In this document: piece by piece, positions 10,683 through 21,089 of the stretch
Numbering within the stretch: the stretch's first letter is position 1
How the letters are laid out: the number at the start of each line of letters is the position of its first letter
NCBI RefSeq assembly: GCF_013386115.1
Contig: NZ_JACAOR010000013.1
Span: 124,001-188,000, forward strand
Source: Pseudomonas gingeri
Lineage (GTDB): Bacteria > Pseudomonadota > Gammaproteobacteria > Pseudomonadales > Pseudomonadaceae
Length of the DNA stretch: 64,000 bases
Reading direction: 5' to 3'
Position numbers and translations under genes: made by a program
The notes under the pieces: model-generated
The model's input: the letters and a program-made list of their open reading frames with translations, nothing else
Told to the model about the DNA's origin: nothing
The model's database searches: none

Positions 10683-11858
10683 TCAGCGATTCCTGACCCG
10701 CTCGATCGCCGTGTCGTACACCGGGTTGGCTTTCTGTTCCTTGGCCAGCTCGTAGTGACGCAGCGCGTCGGAGAACTGCCCGGCGTCTTCATAGATACGC
10801 GCAATGTTGTAGTAGGAACTGGCACGCACGGTGTTCGCCGAGTTGCCGGATGCCAGGGCAACGGCCTTGCGGTTGGCCCAGATGGCTTCGGCGGTGTTGC
10901 CGGCCTTCTGGTACGCCAGGCCGAGGTTGCTGTAGGCCTGGCCGAAGCTGTTGTTCAGATCGATGGCCTGGCGGAAGAAGGCAATCGCCTGTTCCAGATT
11001 TCCAGCCTTGTAGGCTGCTTCACCTTTGACATTCAGCGCCTTCGCATCGGCCTGGGCCGTGGAACTGACGGCCACTTCGGCGACCGCCACCTTGTCGTCC
11101 AGCAACGGCGAGACTTCGTTCAGCACATCCTTGGCTTCCACGGTCACGCCGCTGAAGGTGTTGATATCCTGGAAGTCACCGTTGCCGGTCATGCGGAACA
11201 CGGTCCACAGGTTGCCGCTGCGATTGGCCGGCACGTAGTAGGTACGAACCAGGGACTGGCCCATGTAGACAAACACCTTGGCCTGGCTGTTGGACAGCTG
11301 GCGCGAGCTCGGATTGCCGCCGTTGGTGAAGTCATGCACGGCATACACATAGCTTTCGCCATAGTGCTTCTTCTGCAGGGTGATGGTTTCCGGGCCGTAG
11401 CTGTCGGTGTCATCCACATCCAGCTCGGCATCGTCGCCCTTCTGCTGTTCGAAGTAGATATTGTTGCCGGGGAAGATCATGTGGGAGTCGAGGTCAGCCG
11501 GGGTCTTGCCCCAGGTCAGCACCACGCGCAGGCCGTCGAGGCTCTGCATCACCGGGCTGATGGCGTAGGTCATGTCCTTGCACGGGCACTTGACCACCAG
11601 GTTGGAATAACCGGCCTTCTTGATGATCAGCAGGTTGCTGGCGTCATCGGCGAAGTTGGCGGCAAGGGTGACCTGGCCCTGGGCGTTGGTCTTGCCGACC
11701 ACGTTCTGCTCGCCGTTGCGCTGCAACAGCACCTCGGCGTCGGCGATCTTCTGATCCTTGACCACGGCACTGAGTACTTCGATGGGCAATGATTCGGCCT
11801 GGACCGTCCATGCCGCGGCACACAATGACACCACCGAGGCCACGCGAAGCAGAGACAT
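10683..11858 (-). CDS. YfaP-like secreted protein with C-terminal TPR repeats
   Basis: A 391-residue protein with a signal peptide (cleavage near VQA-ESL). Residues ~25-100 resemble a carboxypeptidase-regulatory / CNA-B-like beta domain. The middle part holds LRVVLTWGKTPADLDSHMIF and ..YGPETITL..., the hallmark of YfaP / DUF2135. From about 285 onward, units such as GEAAYKAGNLEQAIAFFRQA and AYSNLGLAYQKAGNTAEAIW are TPR repeats. It is probably periplasmic or exported. No partner in an operon is evident. The function is unknown. Confidence 0.8.
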   Translation of the reverse strand: MSLLRVASVVSLCAAAWTVQAESLPIEVLSAVVKDQKIADAEVLLQRNGEQNVVGKTNAQGQVTLAANFADDASNLLIIKKAGYSNLVVKCPCKDMTYAISPVMQSLDGLRVVLTWGKTPADLDSHMIFPGNNIYFEQQKGDDAELDVDDTDSYGPETITLQKKHYGESYVYAVHDFTNGGNPSSRQLSNSQAKVFVYMGQSLVRTYYVPANRSGNLWTVFRMTGNGDFQDINTFSGVTVEAKDVLNEVSPLLDDKVAVAEVAVSSTAQADAKALNVKGEAAYKAGNLEQAIAFFRQAIDLNNSFGQAYSNLGLAYQKAGNTAEAIWANRKAVALASGNSANTVRASSYYNIARIYEDAGQFSDALRHYELAKEQKANPVYDTAIERVRNR

Positions 11859-12089
11859 ACTTAACTCCCTTTAAGTGCAAGTTCGAGCATCGGATGACGC
11901 CCGTAAAATTGCAGGGAAACATACCGATTTTTTGCCTGAAGTGTCTGACTTTCATGAGGGAAATTTCATTTTTGTGGAGCCGTCGTTACTGGCAAACGGC
12001 TATTTCGCGATTTAATCTGCAAATCTCCTCAAAGCCCATGAGAAAGCGCCGATAACCCGCTGACTCACCAAGGAAGGCAGCGGCGAACC

Positions 12090-12827
12090 ATGCAACAACC
12101 CCCTGAAGACGACGGCGTCATTCATTTCAAGCGCCTGCACCCCGAGCATTTCGACGTGGTGCTGGGATCGCACCCGACCCGGCAAAAGCCGCCACGCCCG
12201 GTTCGCCCCAGATCCTACGGCCTGTGGATACTGTTGCTGATCCTGCTGGGTATGCTCGGCTACATGGTGCACAGCCGCAACAGCAGTCATCGCCTGCCAC
12301 AGAATGAACCGGTACCACAGCCTGCTGCCGAACCGCTGGCGACCGAGCCTGGCGTCCAGCCCGAAGCCCCGGCAGAGCCGCTGCAACTGCGGACCGAACC
12401 CAGCGCCAACCTCGCGCCACTGCCGGCGGAGCCCGTCGCCGCGCAAATCCAGGCACCGCCGCCCAAGGCCCAGGGACTGGTATCCGCCAGCTACCTGGCC
12501 GAGTACAAGGCCGACCTGAAGGCGCCCGAAGCCACCCATACGCGCCGGGGCGAAGTCGCCACCGTACTCATCCGCGAGTGGGACGGGCGTAATCGCTACG
12601 CCGCGAAATGGCGCATCTTCAACAACGTCATCGACAATGCCAGCGTCTGCGCAAACTTCCCGACCACCTCCACGGAACATCGCGAATGCCGCAAGGCCGC
12701 CGAGGTGTTTTTCAAGGAACAGTGCGCGGAATGGGGCAAACGCTCGAGCCGCGACAAGGACGAGCAGAGCAAGGGGATGCAGGCACGGTATTGCACGGCG
12801 ATGCAGACGTATAGCCCGCAGGGGTGA
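12090..12827 (+). CDS. Hypothetical single-pass membrane protein
   Basis: A 245-residue protein I do not recognise. A short cytoplasmic head rich in basic residues and proline (TRQKPPRPVRPRSYG) is followed by one transmembrane helix (LWILLLILLGMLGYMV, about residues 46-61), a proline- and glutamate-rich linker of about 75 residues, and a compact C-terminal domain with three cysteines (SVCANF, HRECRK, EQCAEW) plus another (ARYCTAM). The layout is TonB- or sporulation-related-like in shape but lacks their motifs. The start ATG at 12090 follows AAGGAAG at a long distance. Confidence 0.65.
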   Translation: MQQPPEDDGVIHFKRLHPEHFDVVLGSHPTRQKPPRPVRPRSYGLWILLLILLGMLGYMVHSRNSSHRLPQNEPVPQPAAEPLATEPGVQPEAPAEPLQLRTEPSANLAPLPAEPVAAQIQAPPPKAQGLVSASYLAEYKADLKAPEATHTRRGEVATVLIREWDGRNRYAAKWRIFNNVIDNASVCANFPTTSTEHRECRKAAEVFFKEQCAEWGKRSSRDKDEQSKGMQARYCTAMQTYSPQG

Positions 12828-12874
12828 CCGTCTGTTTCCGCTACGCTTGGACCTTGCCCTTTGAGATAGAAATC

Positions 12875-13045
12875 ATGAGCAAACTGACATTTCGGGAAAA
12901 GCAGGATCACTACAACAAGATCCGTCGATCAAACAGCCTGGCAAGCCTTCGTCTCGAAGGGTTCAATACTTCCCGTGCCGATGTCGATAAACCGCTCCCG
13001 ACGATGGAGGCCGTTCTCAGCCAGTACCGTAGTATCTCCAACTGA
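12875..13045 (+). CDS. yhfG: YhfG-type antitoxin of a Fic module
   Basis: A 56-residue protein reading MSKLTFREKQDHYNKIRR...NSLASLRLEGF, the signature of YhfG (DUF2559), the small antitoxin usually encoded just upstream of fic. It appears intact, and its TGA overlaps the next ATG (TGATG), the normal coupling to fic. Its downstream fic partner is damaged, so this antitoxin may be a functionless leftover or may act on a Fic protein elsewhere. Confidence 0.7.
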   Translation: MSKLTFREKQDHYNKIRRSNSLASLRLEGFNTSRADVDKPLPTMEAVLSQYRSISN

Positions 13046-13284
13046 TGCCAGCCCAATACGGAATTGGTAAAAATCCGTATTGCGACCCCAGCACCCAGGT
13101 TCTGCGCAATCTCCCCCGCTCCGAGCTCATAGTCGAAATCGCGCAAACTTATGGAGACTTCAATGTCATTCACCCTTTTCGCGAAGGCAATGGACGAGCC
13201 CAGCGAGTTCTGTTCGAGAACATCATCGTAAAACCAGCGCCCACCAACGCCTCCAGGCCGCCAGCGACCTGCTGGAAGCCATGA
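13045..13284 (+). pseudogene. fic: fic remnant with internal deletion
   Basis: The frame begins MPAQYGIGKNPYCDPSTQVL, the usual N-terminus of a stand-alone Fic protein, but then jumps within a few residues to SELIVEIAQTYGDFN and the catalytic Fic motif HPFREGNGR (residues ~43-51). In intact Fic proteins roughly a hundred residues lie between these parts, so a large in-frame deletion has occurred. Shortly after the motif (FENIIV) the reading becomes unrelated and stops at residue 79, losing the C-terminal helices. It is unlikely to AMPylate targets. Confidence 0.75.
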
Positions 13285-13427
13285 CCTGTGTCAGCCTCGA
13301 CACCACCTGCGACAAAGACCTCCCCCATGTCACCAATGCCGCCTACCTGTTGGTGCGCGAAGGTTGTGTCCTGTTGCAGTTGGTTCAGCAGCGAACGATG
13401 GCATTGAGCAGGCAAGTCGCCCAGTAA
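13233..13427 (+). pseudogene. C-terminal remnant of a small Pseudomonas helical protein (DUF3077-like)
   Basis: Frame 3 through this stretch encodes HQRLQAASDLLEAM followed by a conserved-looking helical tail with a terminal stop at 13427 (about 65 residues). It resembles the end of DUF3077-type proteins (pattern 'AxxLLxxA..D..A.....HxxxAAxYL...GxxLL'). There is no start codon of its own with a ribosome site; it is joined directly to the broken fic gene, which suggests a deletion that fused the two. The family match is from memory and is tentative. Confidence 0.4.
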
Positions 13428-13440
13428 CATCACGACAAAC

Positions 13441-13467
13441 AGGCCATTTCACAATAGGAAATGGCCT
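13441..13467. repeat. Stem-loop after the fic remnant
   Basis: AGGCCATTTC and GAAATGGCCT form a perfect 10-bp stem with a 7-nt loop. There is no T-tract. The remaining 250 nt up to vapB hold no other convincing gene. Confidence 0.5.
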
Positions 13468-13650
13468 ACTGATATTGTGGAATTCACAGCCCATTTTGAG
13501 AGTCTGGCTACGAGATTGAAGGTAAAAGCTGATCCACAGCCGGTGTCAGCACCGCCATTATTTCATTCGACCTTCTGACGCTGACTTTCATAGCCCGGAG
13601 GAAATACCTTCTGGAGGTAACCCGGTGACAATTCAGACGATGCCCGAGCT

Positions 13651-13710
13651 GGCATATGCCTTGCCTATGCAAAAAATCGACACTACACTGCATATGCCAG
13701 ACATATGCAG
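13651..13710. promoter_or_regulatory. vapBC operator: CATATGC palindromes
   Basis: Three copies of the core CATATG occur just before vapB. GGCATATGCC (13651-13660) is a perfect 10-nt palindrome. CTGCATATG-ccaga-CATATGCAG (13688-13710) is a perfect 9-bp inverted repeat ending 10 nt before the vapB start codon. This is the expected pattern for autoregulation by a VapBC complex whose VapB is an AbrB/SpoVT-type DNA-binding protein. Confidence 0.7.
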
Positions 13711-13720
13711 GGGCGATATC

Positions 13721-13951
13721 ATGCGCACAGTCTCAATTTTCAAGAACGGCAAAAATCAGGCGATACGCCTGCCAAATGACATGGCTTATGAAGGCGTAGG
13801 AGAACTGGAGATCACGCGCAATGGCGATGTGATCACCCTGCGCCCTGTGCGCCCCAGCTGGCAATCGCTGGCAGAGCTACCTGCGGCTGATGCTGACTTT
13901 CTACAAGAACGCCCGGACATCATCGGCGATGAAGGCAGGTTCAGTCTGTGA
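13721..13951 (+). CDS. vapB: VapB-type antitoxin (AbrB/SpoVT fold)
   Basis: A 76-residue protein starting at 13721 after CAGGGGCG. An upstream ATG in frame exists, but it would read through the operator. The N-terminal SIFKNGKNQAIRLPNDMAYE is the swapped-hairpin AbrB DNA-binding motif and the rest (SWQSLAELPAADADFLQERP) is the toxin-binding tail. Its stop overlaps the vapC start by 4 nt (GTGA). It neutralises VapC and represses its own operon. Confidence 0.9.
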   Translation: MRTVSIFKNGKNQAIRLPNDMAYEGVGELEITRNGDVITLRPVRPSWQSLAELPAADADFLQERPDIIGDEGRFSL

Positions 13952-14361
13952 CCACCTATATGCTCGATACCTGTATTTGCTCGTTCATCATGCGTGAACG
14001 CCCCGAATCTGTATTGAAGCGATTGGCAGCAGAAGTGGGTCGAAATAACCGGATCGTAATCTCTGCGATCACTTACTCAGAAATGCGCTACGGACAGATC
14101 GGCAAAAAAGCTTCCTCCAGGCACAAAATAATGATCGATGAGTTTGTGAAGCGCCTGGATGCGATCCTGCCGTGGGATCAGAACGCCGTGGACGCGACAG
14201 TCGAAGTGAGACGCCAACTGACGGATATCGGCTCGCTCATTGGCGGTAATGACACGGCCATCGCGGGCCACGCCATAGCCACGGGATGCAAGCTGATCAC
14301 CAACAATCTACGTGAGTTCAGCCGTGTTACAGGGCTCGAATACGAAGACTGGGTTCATTGA
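13948..14361 (+). CDS. vapC: VapC-type PIN-domain ribonuclease toxin
   Basis: A 137-residue PIN protein starting with GTG. Acidic catalytic residues are readable: D7 (MLDTCI), E45 (TYSEMRYG) and D102 (GGNDTAIAGHA), and the C-terminal KLITNNLREFSRVTGL is the standard ending. It appears intact and is translationally coupled with vapB. VapC toxins cleave tRNA or rRNA; the target here is unknown. Confidence 0.92.
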   Translation: MTTYMLDTCICSFIMRERPESVLKRLAAEVGRNNRIVISAITYSEMRYGQIGKKASSRHKIMIDEFVKRLDAILPWDQNAVDATVEVRRQLTDIGSLIGGNDTAIAGHAIATGCKLITNNLREFSRVTGLEYEDWVH

Positions 14362-14449
14362 GGCATTACCCGCCAGGTTTGTTGTGCAGGGTCAGGCCGA
14401 TTGATAAAATTTCCGCAACGCATCTGCGTTGAATATTTGCCCAACGTCC

Positions 14450-14486
14450 AAGGCCCGCATCGATTCGTCTAGCGGGCCTTCGTGTT
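14450..14486 (+). terminator. Intrinsic terminator-like hairpin after vapBC
   Basis: AAGGCCCGC and GCGGGCCTT form a 9-bp stem with a 13-nt loop, followed by CGTGTTTT. A second smaller hairpin (CAACGCA-tc-TGCGTTG) lies at 14416-14431. Both sit between vapC and the DUF1493 gene. Confidence 0.55.
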
Positions 14487-14514
14487 TTCGGGCTTCCACT
14501 GAGACACCTCCCCG

Positions 14515-14883
14515 ATGATATTGGCCAGCAGCCTTCCAGACACCGAATTGATGAAACAACTGATCGAGTTGCTGGACGACGAGATCGGCTTGCCGGAGCA
14601 CAAGTCCGTTGGCCTGCACACAGCCATCAATCTTGACCTGGGCTGCGACGGCAAGGATGCCAGTGAGTTGATGGAAGCACTGGAAGAGCGATTCATCCTG
14701 GATCTCATCGACTTCGATCCCTATCGCTATTTCGAACCCGAAGGTTTCGATGTTTTCGCCAAACGTCGCACCAAGGTGCGCAGCCGCAAGGTCGCCCTGA
14801 CCATCGGCATGCTCTATCAGGCCATCCGACAGAAACACTGGAACACAGCCGAACTGGAACGCCTCGTCGAAAAACGGGTATAA
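14515..14883 (+). CDS. DUF1493 family protein
   Basis: A 122-residue acidic protein reading MKQLIELLDDEIGLPEHKSV, then LDLGCDGKDASELMEALEERF, resembling the DUF1493 family, whose fold is like an acyl-carrier protein (the region DLGCDGKDASELMEAL aligns with the ACP modification loop, but with Asp-Ala in place of the DSL serine pattern). The start at 14515 lacks a strong Shine-Dalgarno sequence; the codon at 14548 (MKQLIELL) is another option. A role in acyl carrier-like binding is only inferred from fold. Confidence 0.6.
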   Translation: MILASSLPDTELMKQLIELLDDEIGLPEHKSVGLHTAINLDLGCDGKDASELMEALEERFILDLIDFDPYRYFEPEGFDVFAKRRTKVRSRKVALTIGMLYQAIRQKHWNTAELERLVEKRV

Positions 14884-14909
14884 AAAAGCCGCCCCGAAGG
14901 GCGGCTTTT
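14884..14909. terminator. Bidirectional intrinsic terminator (DUF1493 / pckA)
   Basis: GCCGCCC-cgaa-GGGCGGC flanked by A-tract and T-tract lies directly after the DUF1493 stop and 22 nt before the convergent pckA stop. Confidence 0.9.
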
Positions 14910-14930
14910 CAAACAGCTGGCAACCGATGC

Positions 14931-16538
<1,608 letters not shown>

Positions 16539-16597
16539 CTACTACCGCGAAAAAAGTGGGCCGGATTATGCCAGAAAAGCCCAAAAAGAGTAGGGCC

Positions 16598-16636
16598 CTC
16601 CTGTCAGAACGCCTATTTTCCGGCGTTTGACAGGAG
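16598..16636 (-). terminator. Terminator hairpin downstream of hslO
   Basis: CTCCTGTCAGAACGCC and GGCGTTTGACAGGAG form a 15-bp stem with one bulged base; on the minus strand it is followed about 11 nt later by CTTTTT. This would end the hslO transcript before pckA. Confidence 0.6.
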
Positions 16637-16657
16637 ATTTACCTGTGCTGAAGCGTT

Positions 16658-17560
16658 TTAGTGACGAGTATCTGACGGGGTGTCGACCCCGGCACCGGCA
16701 AACAATTGGGCAATATCGGCCGCATCGAACAGATAACGCTGGTTGCAGAACTGGCAATCGATCTCCACGACACCGCCCCGTTCGACCACCAGTTCCTGGG
16801 CATCTTCCAGTCCCAGGCTGACCAGCGCGTTGCCCGAACGCTCGCGGGAGCAACTGCAGCGGAAGCTCAGCGGCTGGATATCGAACAGGCGCACAGCCTC
16901 TTCGTGATAGAGGCGATGCAGCACGGTTTCGTTGTCGAGGCCGAGCAGTTCCTCGGCGGTCAGGGTGGTGGCGAGGGCGGTGATGTGCTGCCAGCTGGCG
17001 GCACGCTCTTCTTCATCCTTGAGGCGGTCGGCCGGCAATTGCTGCAACAGCAGGCCACGGGCACGCTGGCCATCGGCGTTGAGCCAGAAACGGGTACCGA
17101 CCTGCTGGGACATGACGAAGTAGTTGGTGAAGCACTCCGACAAGGTGGCGCCGTCGAGGTCGACGATCCCCTGGTAGCGCTGGCCCTGGATCGGGTCCAC
17201 GGTCAGGGCCAGGACACCATTGGGCATCAGGTCGGCGAGGCTCGCGCCGGGGACGACCTGGTCCGCTTCGTAGCGCGCCAGGCCGCGGATTTCGCGCTCG
17301 CTGGAGCACTCCACCATCAGCAGCGGCACCGCGCCTTCGGAACGGGCCTGGAGAATCAGCAGGCCGTCGAACTTCAAGGTGCCGACCAGCAGGGCGGCGG
17401 CGGCCATCAGTTCACCGAGCAGTTGCGCAACCGGTTCGGGATAGGGGTGCTTGGCCAGGACTTCAGCGTAGCTGCGCTCCAGAGACACCAGTTCGCCACG
17501 GGTGTCGCTGTCATCGAAGATGAAGCGTTGGGTGTAATCGGTGTCCGGTAGATCTGACAT
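16658..17560 (-). CDS. hslO: Redox-regulated chaperone Hsp33
   Basis: A 300-residue holdase activated by oxidation. The redox switch is visible near the C-terminus as CSC (FRCSCSRE) and CQFC (DCQFCNQRY), the CXC-X27-30-CXXC zinc centre. I chose ATG at 17560 ([13 protein letters not shown]) rather than the upstream 17626 frame start, because homologues start here. The Shine-Dalgarno sequence is weak. hslR lies 150 nt upstream on the same strand, as in other gammaproteobacteria. Confidence 0.96.
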   Translation of the reverse strand: MSDLPDTDYTQRFIFDDSDTRGELVSLERSYAEVLAKHPYPEPVAQLLGELMAAAALLVGTLKFDGLLILQARSEGAVPLLMVECSSEREIRGLARYEADQVVPGASLADLMPNGVLALTVDPIQGQRYQGIVDLDGATLSECFTNYFVMSQQVGTRFWLNADGQRARGLLLQQLPADRLKDEEERAASWQHITALATTLTAEELLGLDNETVLHRLYHEEAVRLFDIQPLSFRCSCSRERSGNALVSLGLEDAQELVVERGGVVEIDCQFCNQRYLFDAADIAQLFAGAGVDTPSDTRH

Positions 17561-17709
17561 AGGGTTCAATTCTGGAAGTAGGAATGAGGGCGTTCGGCTC
17601 AGGAAATATGAGCATTTTATGAACAAACAGGGTTCGAACCAAGCAACATGGGGGCGAATGTCGGCCAGTCAAGGACATGAGGTCCTCTAATAACCGTGCG
17701 AGCCGATGG

Positions 17710-18114
17710 TCAGTCGGCGCCGCTGCCGCGGAATTTGAACAGGTCGCGCCGCTGCTTCTTGCTCGGCTTGCCATCGGTGGTCAGCCCCAGGGCCCCGGCC
17801 TTGCGCTGGGCCGCGGCGGCTTCGCGCCGGGCGATGCTGGCTTCGGTTTCAGTGTAGAGCGCCTGCGCCTCCGGTGCGCCGCGCCGGACCACCGACAGCG
17901 CCTGCACCACCACGGTACGCTCGTCGAAGCCGACGCGAATCAGCAACTCGTCGCCCACATGGGGCTCCCTGGACGGTTTGCAGCGCTCGCCGCGACAATG
18001 CACCTTGCCGCTTTCGATCGCGTCCTTGGCCAGGGCACGGGTCTTGTAGAAGCGCGCTGCCCATAACCACTTGTCGAGTCGAACCTTGTCGTCCGCTTCC
18101 GGTTTCTGCGCCAC
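17710..18114 (-). CDS. hslR: Heat shock protein 15 (S4 RNA-binding)
   Basis: A 134-residue Hsp15. S4 domain at residues ~10-70: VRLDKWLWAARFYKTRALAK, then GKVHCRGERCKPSREPHVGD. A basic C-terminal tail (KPSKKQRRDLFKFR) follows. Hsp15 rescues 50S subunits carrying stalled peptidyl-tRNA. It sits upstream of hslO on the same strand. Confidence 0.93.
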   Translation of the reverse strand: MAQKPEADDKVRLDKWLWAARFYKTRALAKDAIESGKVHCRGERCKPSREPHVGDELLIRVGFDERTVVVQALSVVRRGAPEAQALYTETEASIARREAAAAQRKAGALGLTTDGKPSKKQRRDLFKFRGSGAD

Positions 18115-18327
18115 GGGGATTCCTCAAACTGAAATATTGCTGAACTGTACTACCGTTGCCGTCGAAGCTGAATGTCCCTGGCCAGTCTAGAATGCGGGGA
18201 GCCGGGCTGATTTCACGGCCTGATACAAGTCGCACAGATATCTGTCGCCATTTACCCATTATTCTGCGTGAATACCGCGATTATGGCCGCCTCGCGGCCT
18301 GAGCGGGTTTCTCACCGGTTGAGCATT

Positions 18328-18810
18328 TTGAAGACATTTGACCATTTGACTGTTGTGGGTCTGCGCGAGTGGGTGGCGCTCCCGGATCTGGGAGTCGCGG
18401 GCCTGCGGGCGAAGATCGACACCGGCGCCAGTACCTCCAGCCTGCACGCCACTGAAATCGAGCCGTTCGAGCGCGACGGAGAGAAGTGGGTGCGTTTTAC
18501 CGCCCACCTGGGCAGCGTGGTGCAATTGCGCCATCGGCGCTGCGAAGCCCCGTTGCTGGCCATGAAAACCATCAAAAGCTCCAACGGCCATGCCCAGGTG
18601 CGCTATGTCATCGCCACCACCCTGGCCATGGGAGACAAGGTCTGGCAGGTGCAATTCACCCTCGCCTGTCGCAAGGCCATGCGTTATCGCCTGTTGCTGG
18701 GTTCCAAAGCTCTGATCGACGGCCAGCTGGTGGTCAATCCGGGCCAGAAATACGTTCAAGACAAGCCGGTTTTCCCGGTCACTACTACCTCTGCCACAGG
18801 TGTTGCATGA
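18328..18810 (+). CDS. rimB: Retropepsin-like ATP-dependent zinc protease RimB
   Basis: A ~160-residue protein of the RimB / 'ATP-dependent zinc protease' family. The aspartic-protease-like signature [14 protein letters not shown] and [16 protein letters not shown] are visible. The start is uncertain: I chose the TTG at 18328, which gives the (M)[15 protein letters not shown]-terminus of homologues; GTG 18268 and ATG 18283 lie in the same frame but add residues that look non-conserved. It overlaps rimK by 4 nt (ATGA). In P. fluorescens RimB works with RimK in tuning ribosomal protein modification. I could not find a rimA gene upstream. Confidence 0.85.
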   Translation: MKTFDHLTVVGLREWVALPDLGVAGLRAKIDTGASTSSLHATEIEPFERDGEKWVRFTAHLGSVVQLRHRRCEAPLLAMKTIKSSNGHAQVRYVIATTLAMGDKVWQVQFTLACRKAMRYRLLLGSKALIDGQLVVNPGQKYVQDKPVFPVTTTSATGVA

Positions 18811-19712
18811 AGATCGCTGTGCTGTCGCGTAACCCGCGTCTGTATTCCACTCGTCGCCTGGTCGAAGCCGGTGTCGAGCGTGGCCATGAGATGGTAGTGG
18901 TCGATACCCTGCGCGCCTATATGAACATCGCCAGCCACAAGCCGCAGATCCACTATCGCGGCAAGCCGCTGGAGGGTTTCGACGCGGTGATCCCACGGAT
19001 CGGTGCCTCGGTGACCTTCTATGGCTGCGCGGTGTTGCGCCAGTTCGAAATGATGGGGGTCTTCCCCCTCAACGAATCGGTGGCGATTGCCCGTTCGCGG
19101 GACAAGCTGCGCTCGCTGCAATTGTTGTCGCGCCGCGGGATCGGCCTGCCGGTCACCGGTTTCGCCCACTCGCCGGACGATATCCCCGACCTGATCGAGA
19201 TGGTCAACGGCGCCCCGCTGGTGATCAAGGTGCTGGAAGGCACCCAGGGTATCGGCGTGGTGCTGTGCGAGACGGCGACGGCGGCGGAGTCGGTGATCGA
19301 GGCCTTCATGGGCCTGAAGCAGAACATCATGGTCCAGGAATACATCAAGGAAGCCGGCGGTGCGGATATCCGCTGCTTCGTGGTCGGCGACAAGGTGATC
19401 GCGGCGATGAAGCGCCAGGCCAAGCCGGGCGAGTTCCGCTCCAACCTGCACCGTGGCGGCAGCGCCAGCCTGATCAAGATCACCCCGGAAGAACGCATGA
19501 CCGCGATACGCGCGGCCAAGGTGATGGGCCTGAGCGTGGCCGGGGTGGATATCCTGCGTTCCAATCACGGACCGCTGGTGATGGAGGTGAACTCGTCGCC
19601 GGGCCTGGAGGGGATCGAGGTCACCACCGGCAAGGATGTGGCGGGAATGATCATCCAGCACATCGAGAAAAATGGCGGGCCGAACATGACCCGTACCAAG
19701 GGCAAGGGCTGA
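18807..19712 (+). CDS. rimK: Ribosomal protein S6 glutamate ligase
   Basis: A 301-residue ATP-grasp ligase that adds glutamates to the C-terminus of ribosomal protein S6. The ATP-grasp features are readable: [34 protein letters not shown] and [22 protein letters not shown]. The start at 18807 overlaps rimB's stop (ATGA), so translation is coupled. RimK activity in Pseudomonas is linked to cyclic-di-GMP and controls ribosome composition and rhizosphere behaviour. It ends 45 nt before the convergent envZ stop. Confidence 0.95.
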   Translation: MKIAVLSRNPRLYSTRRLVEAGVERGHEMVVVDTLRAYMNIASHKPQIHYRGKPLEGFDAVIPRIGASVTFYGCAVLRQFEMMGVFPLNESVAIARSRDKLRSLQLLSRRGIGLPVTGFAHSPDDIPDLIEMVNGAPLVIKVLEGTQGIGVVLCETATAAESVIEAFMGLKQNIMVQEYIKEAGGADIRCFVVGDKVIAAMKRQAKPGEFRSNLHRGGSASLIKITPEERMTAIRAAKVMGLSVAGVDILRSNHGPLVMEVNSSPGLEGIEVTTGKDVAGMIIQHIEKNGGPNMTRTKGKG

Positions 19713-19757
19713 TCGTCTATTCAGATCCGCGCTGCACGGCTATCCGGTCAAGGCCGG

Positions 19758-21071
19758 CTAGACCGCGTCGCGCGGCAGCATCAGGCCCAACGGCAGGCGA
19801 ACCCGCGCTTCCAGGCCCCCACCGGAGCGGTTGCGCAGTTCGACATTGCCGCCATGCATCGAGGCGATCCGCTTGACGATCGCCAGGCCCAGGCCGGTGC
19901 CCTTGCCGCCACGGGCCTTGTCGCCCCGGGTGAAGGGGTTGAAGATTCCTTCCAGTTCGGCCGGATCGATACCCGCGCCACGGTCCATGACACTCAGGAC
20001 CACGTAGGGCGCACTGGTATCTCCCGACACATAGGCCGCCACTTCCACGCCCTCTCCGGCATGGTTGAGGGCGTTGCCGATCAGGTTGTTCAGCAGCCGC
20101 TTCATCGATACCCGCCGCAGGGGGAACGGCTGGATCGGCTGCAGGCGCATGCGCACCCGCTCTTCGTTCTGGTTGTAGGGCATCACCACCTCGCGCACGA
20201 GGTCGCTGAGATCCACTTCTTCCACCGACTCGTCGCGGCCGTCGCGGATGAATGCGAGGAACTGGTCGAGAATGGCGTCCATGTCCTCGATATCCCGCAC
20301 CATGTCTTCGCTGAGGTCGCTGTGGTCGCCCATCAGTTCCAGGGACAGGCGCAAGCGCGTCAGCGGCGTGCGCAGGTCGTGGGAAACCCCGGCCAGCATC
20401 AGCTCCCGTTCGCGCCCCGCCTGCTCGACGTCCTCGGCCATCTGGTTGAAGGCGCTGTATACCTCGGTCATTTCGCTCGGGGTGTCGCTGATCGGCAGGC
20501 GCACGCTGCGACCCTGGCCCAGTTGCCGCGCGGCAAAGACCAGGCGCTTCAACGGCTGGTTGAGCTGGCTGACGAAGATCCACGCCGATGCCGTGGACAG
20601 CAGGCCGATGGCCAGGAACCAGCCCAGCACACTCCAGATCTTCTGCCCGCGTAGCGGATGCGGATACAGCGGCACCTTCAACCAGCCCGCGCCCAGGCTC
20701 GGCGCCCGCACCCACAAGGCCGGCGGCGCATGCATGCGCAGGCGGACCTCGGTATCGGCACCCAGCTCGGCCTGCATCTGGCGCTGGTAGATTTCACTGT
20801 AGGGCCAGTGCTGCTCGCCTTCCGGCACGCCACCACTGACCACGCGGATCAGGCCGGCCGCATCGGCGATCTTGTCGCGGTCGTCTTCATCCGCGGCCCA
20901 GTAGGCCCGCAGGGTCAGGGCCACGCCGTGGCTGTACTGGCGGTCCACCAGGACGTCCTCGTTCATCAGCAGGTAGACCAGGGTCAGTGCCTTGGAGAAC
21001 AACACCACGATGAGCACCAGCCAAAGGGTGCGCGAGAAGAAACTTTGGGGAAACCAGAGAGGGGTTTTCAT
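19758..21071 (-). CDS. envZ: Sensor histidine kinase EnvZ/AmgS
   Basis: A 437-residue membrane histidine kinase. Two transmembrane helices (about residues 16-36 and 147-167) flank a periplasmic domain of ~110 residues. A HAMP domain is at ~168-220. The phospho-acceptor is H231 in VSHDLRTPLTRLRLS, and the ATPase part shows NLIGNALNHA (N box), DRGAGI (G1) and GTGLGLAIVKRI (G2). It pairs with ompR, just upstream. In P. aeruginosa the orthologous pair, AmgRS, responds to membrane stress from aminoglycosides rather than to osmolarity; the same is likely here. Confidence 0.94.
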   Translation of the reverse strand: MKTPLWFPQSFFSRTLWLVLIVVLFSKALTLVYLLMNEDVLVDRQYSHGVALTLRAYWAADEDDRDKIADAAGLIRVVSGGVPEGEQHWPYSEIYQRQMQAELGADTEVRLRMHAPPALWVRAPSLGAGWLKVPLYPHPLRGQKIWSVLGWFLAIGLLSTASAWIFVSQLNQPLKRLVFAARQLGQGRSVRLPISDTPSEMTEVYSAFNQMAEDVEQAGRERELMLAGVSHDLRTPLTRLRLSLELMGDHSDLSEDMVRDIEDMDAILDQFLAFIRDGRDESVEEVDLSDLVREVVMPYNQNEERVRMRLQPIQPFPLRRVSMKRLLNNLIGNALNHAGEGVEVAAYVSGDTSAPYVVLSVMDRGAGIDPAELEGIFNPFTRGDKARGGKGTGLGLAIVKRIASMHGGNVELRNRSGGGLEARVRLPLGLMLPRDAV

Positions 21072-21089
21072 AGACAGCCGCTACATACT

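Noticed and set aside
12012-12680. Minus-strand gene opposite the unknown membrane protein.
   Set aside because: The + strand frame has a good membrane helix and proline-rich linker typical of a real protein; the opposite frame is Gly/Arg-rich with no motif.
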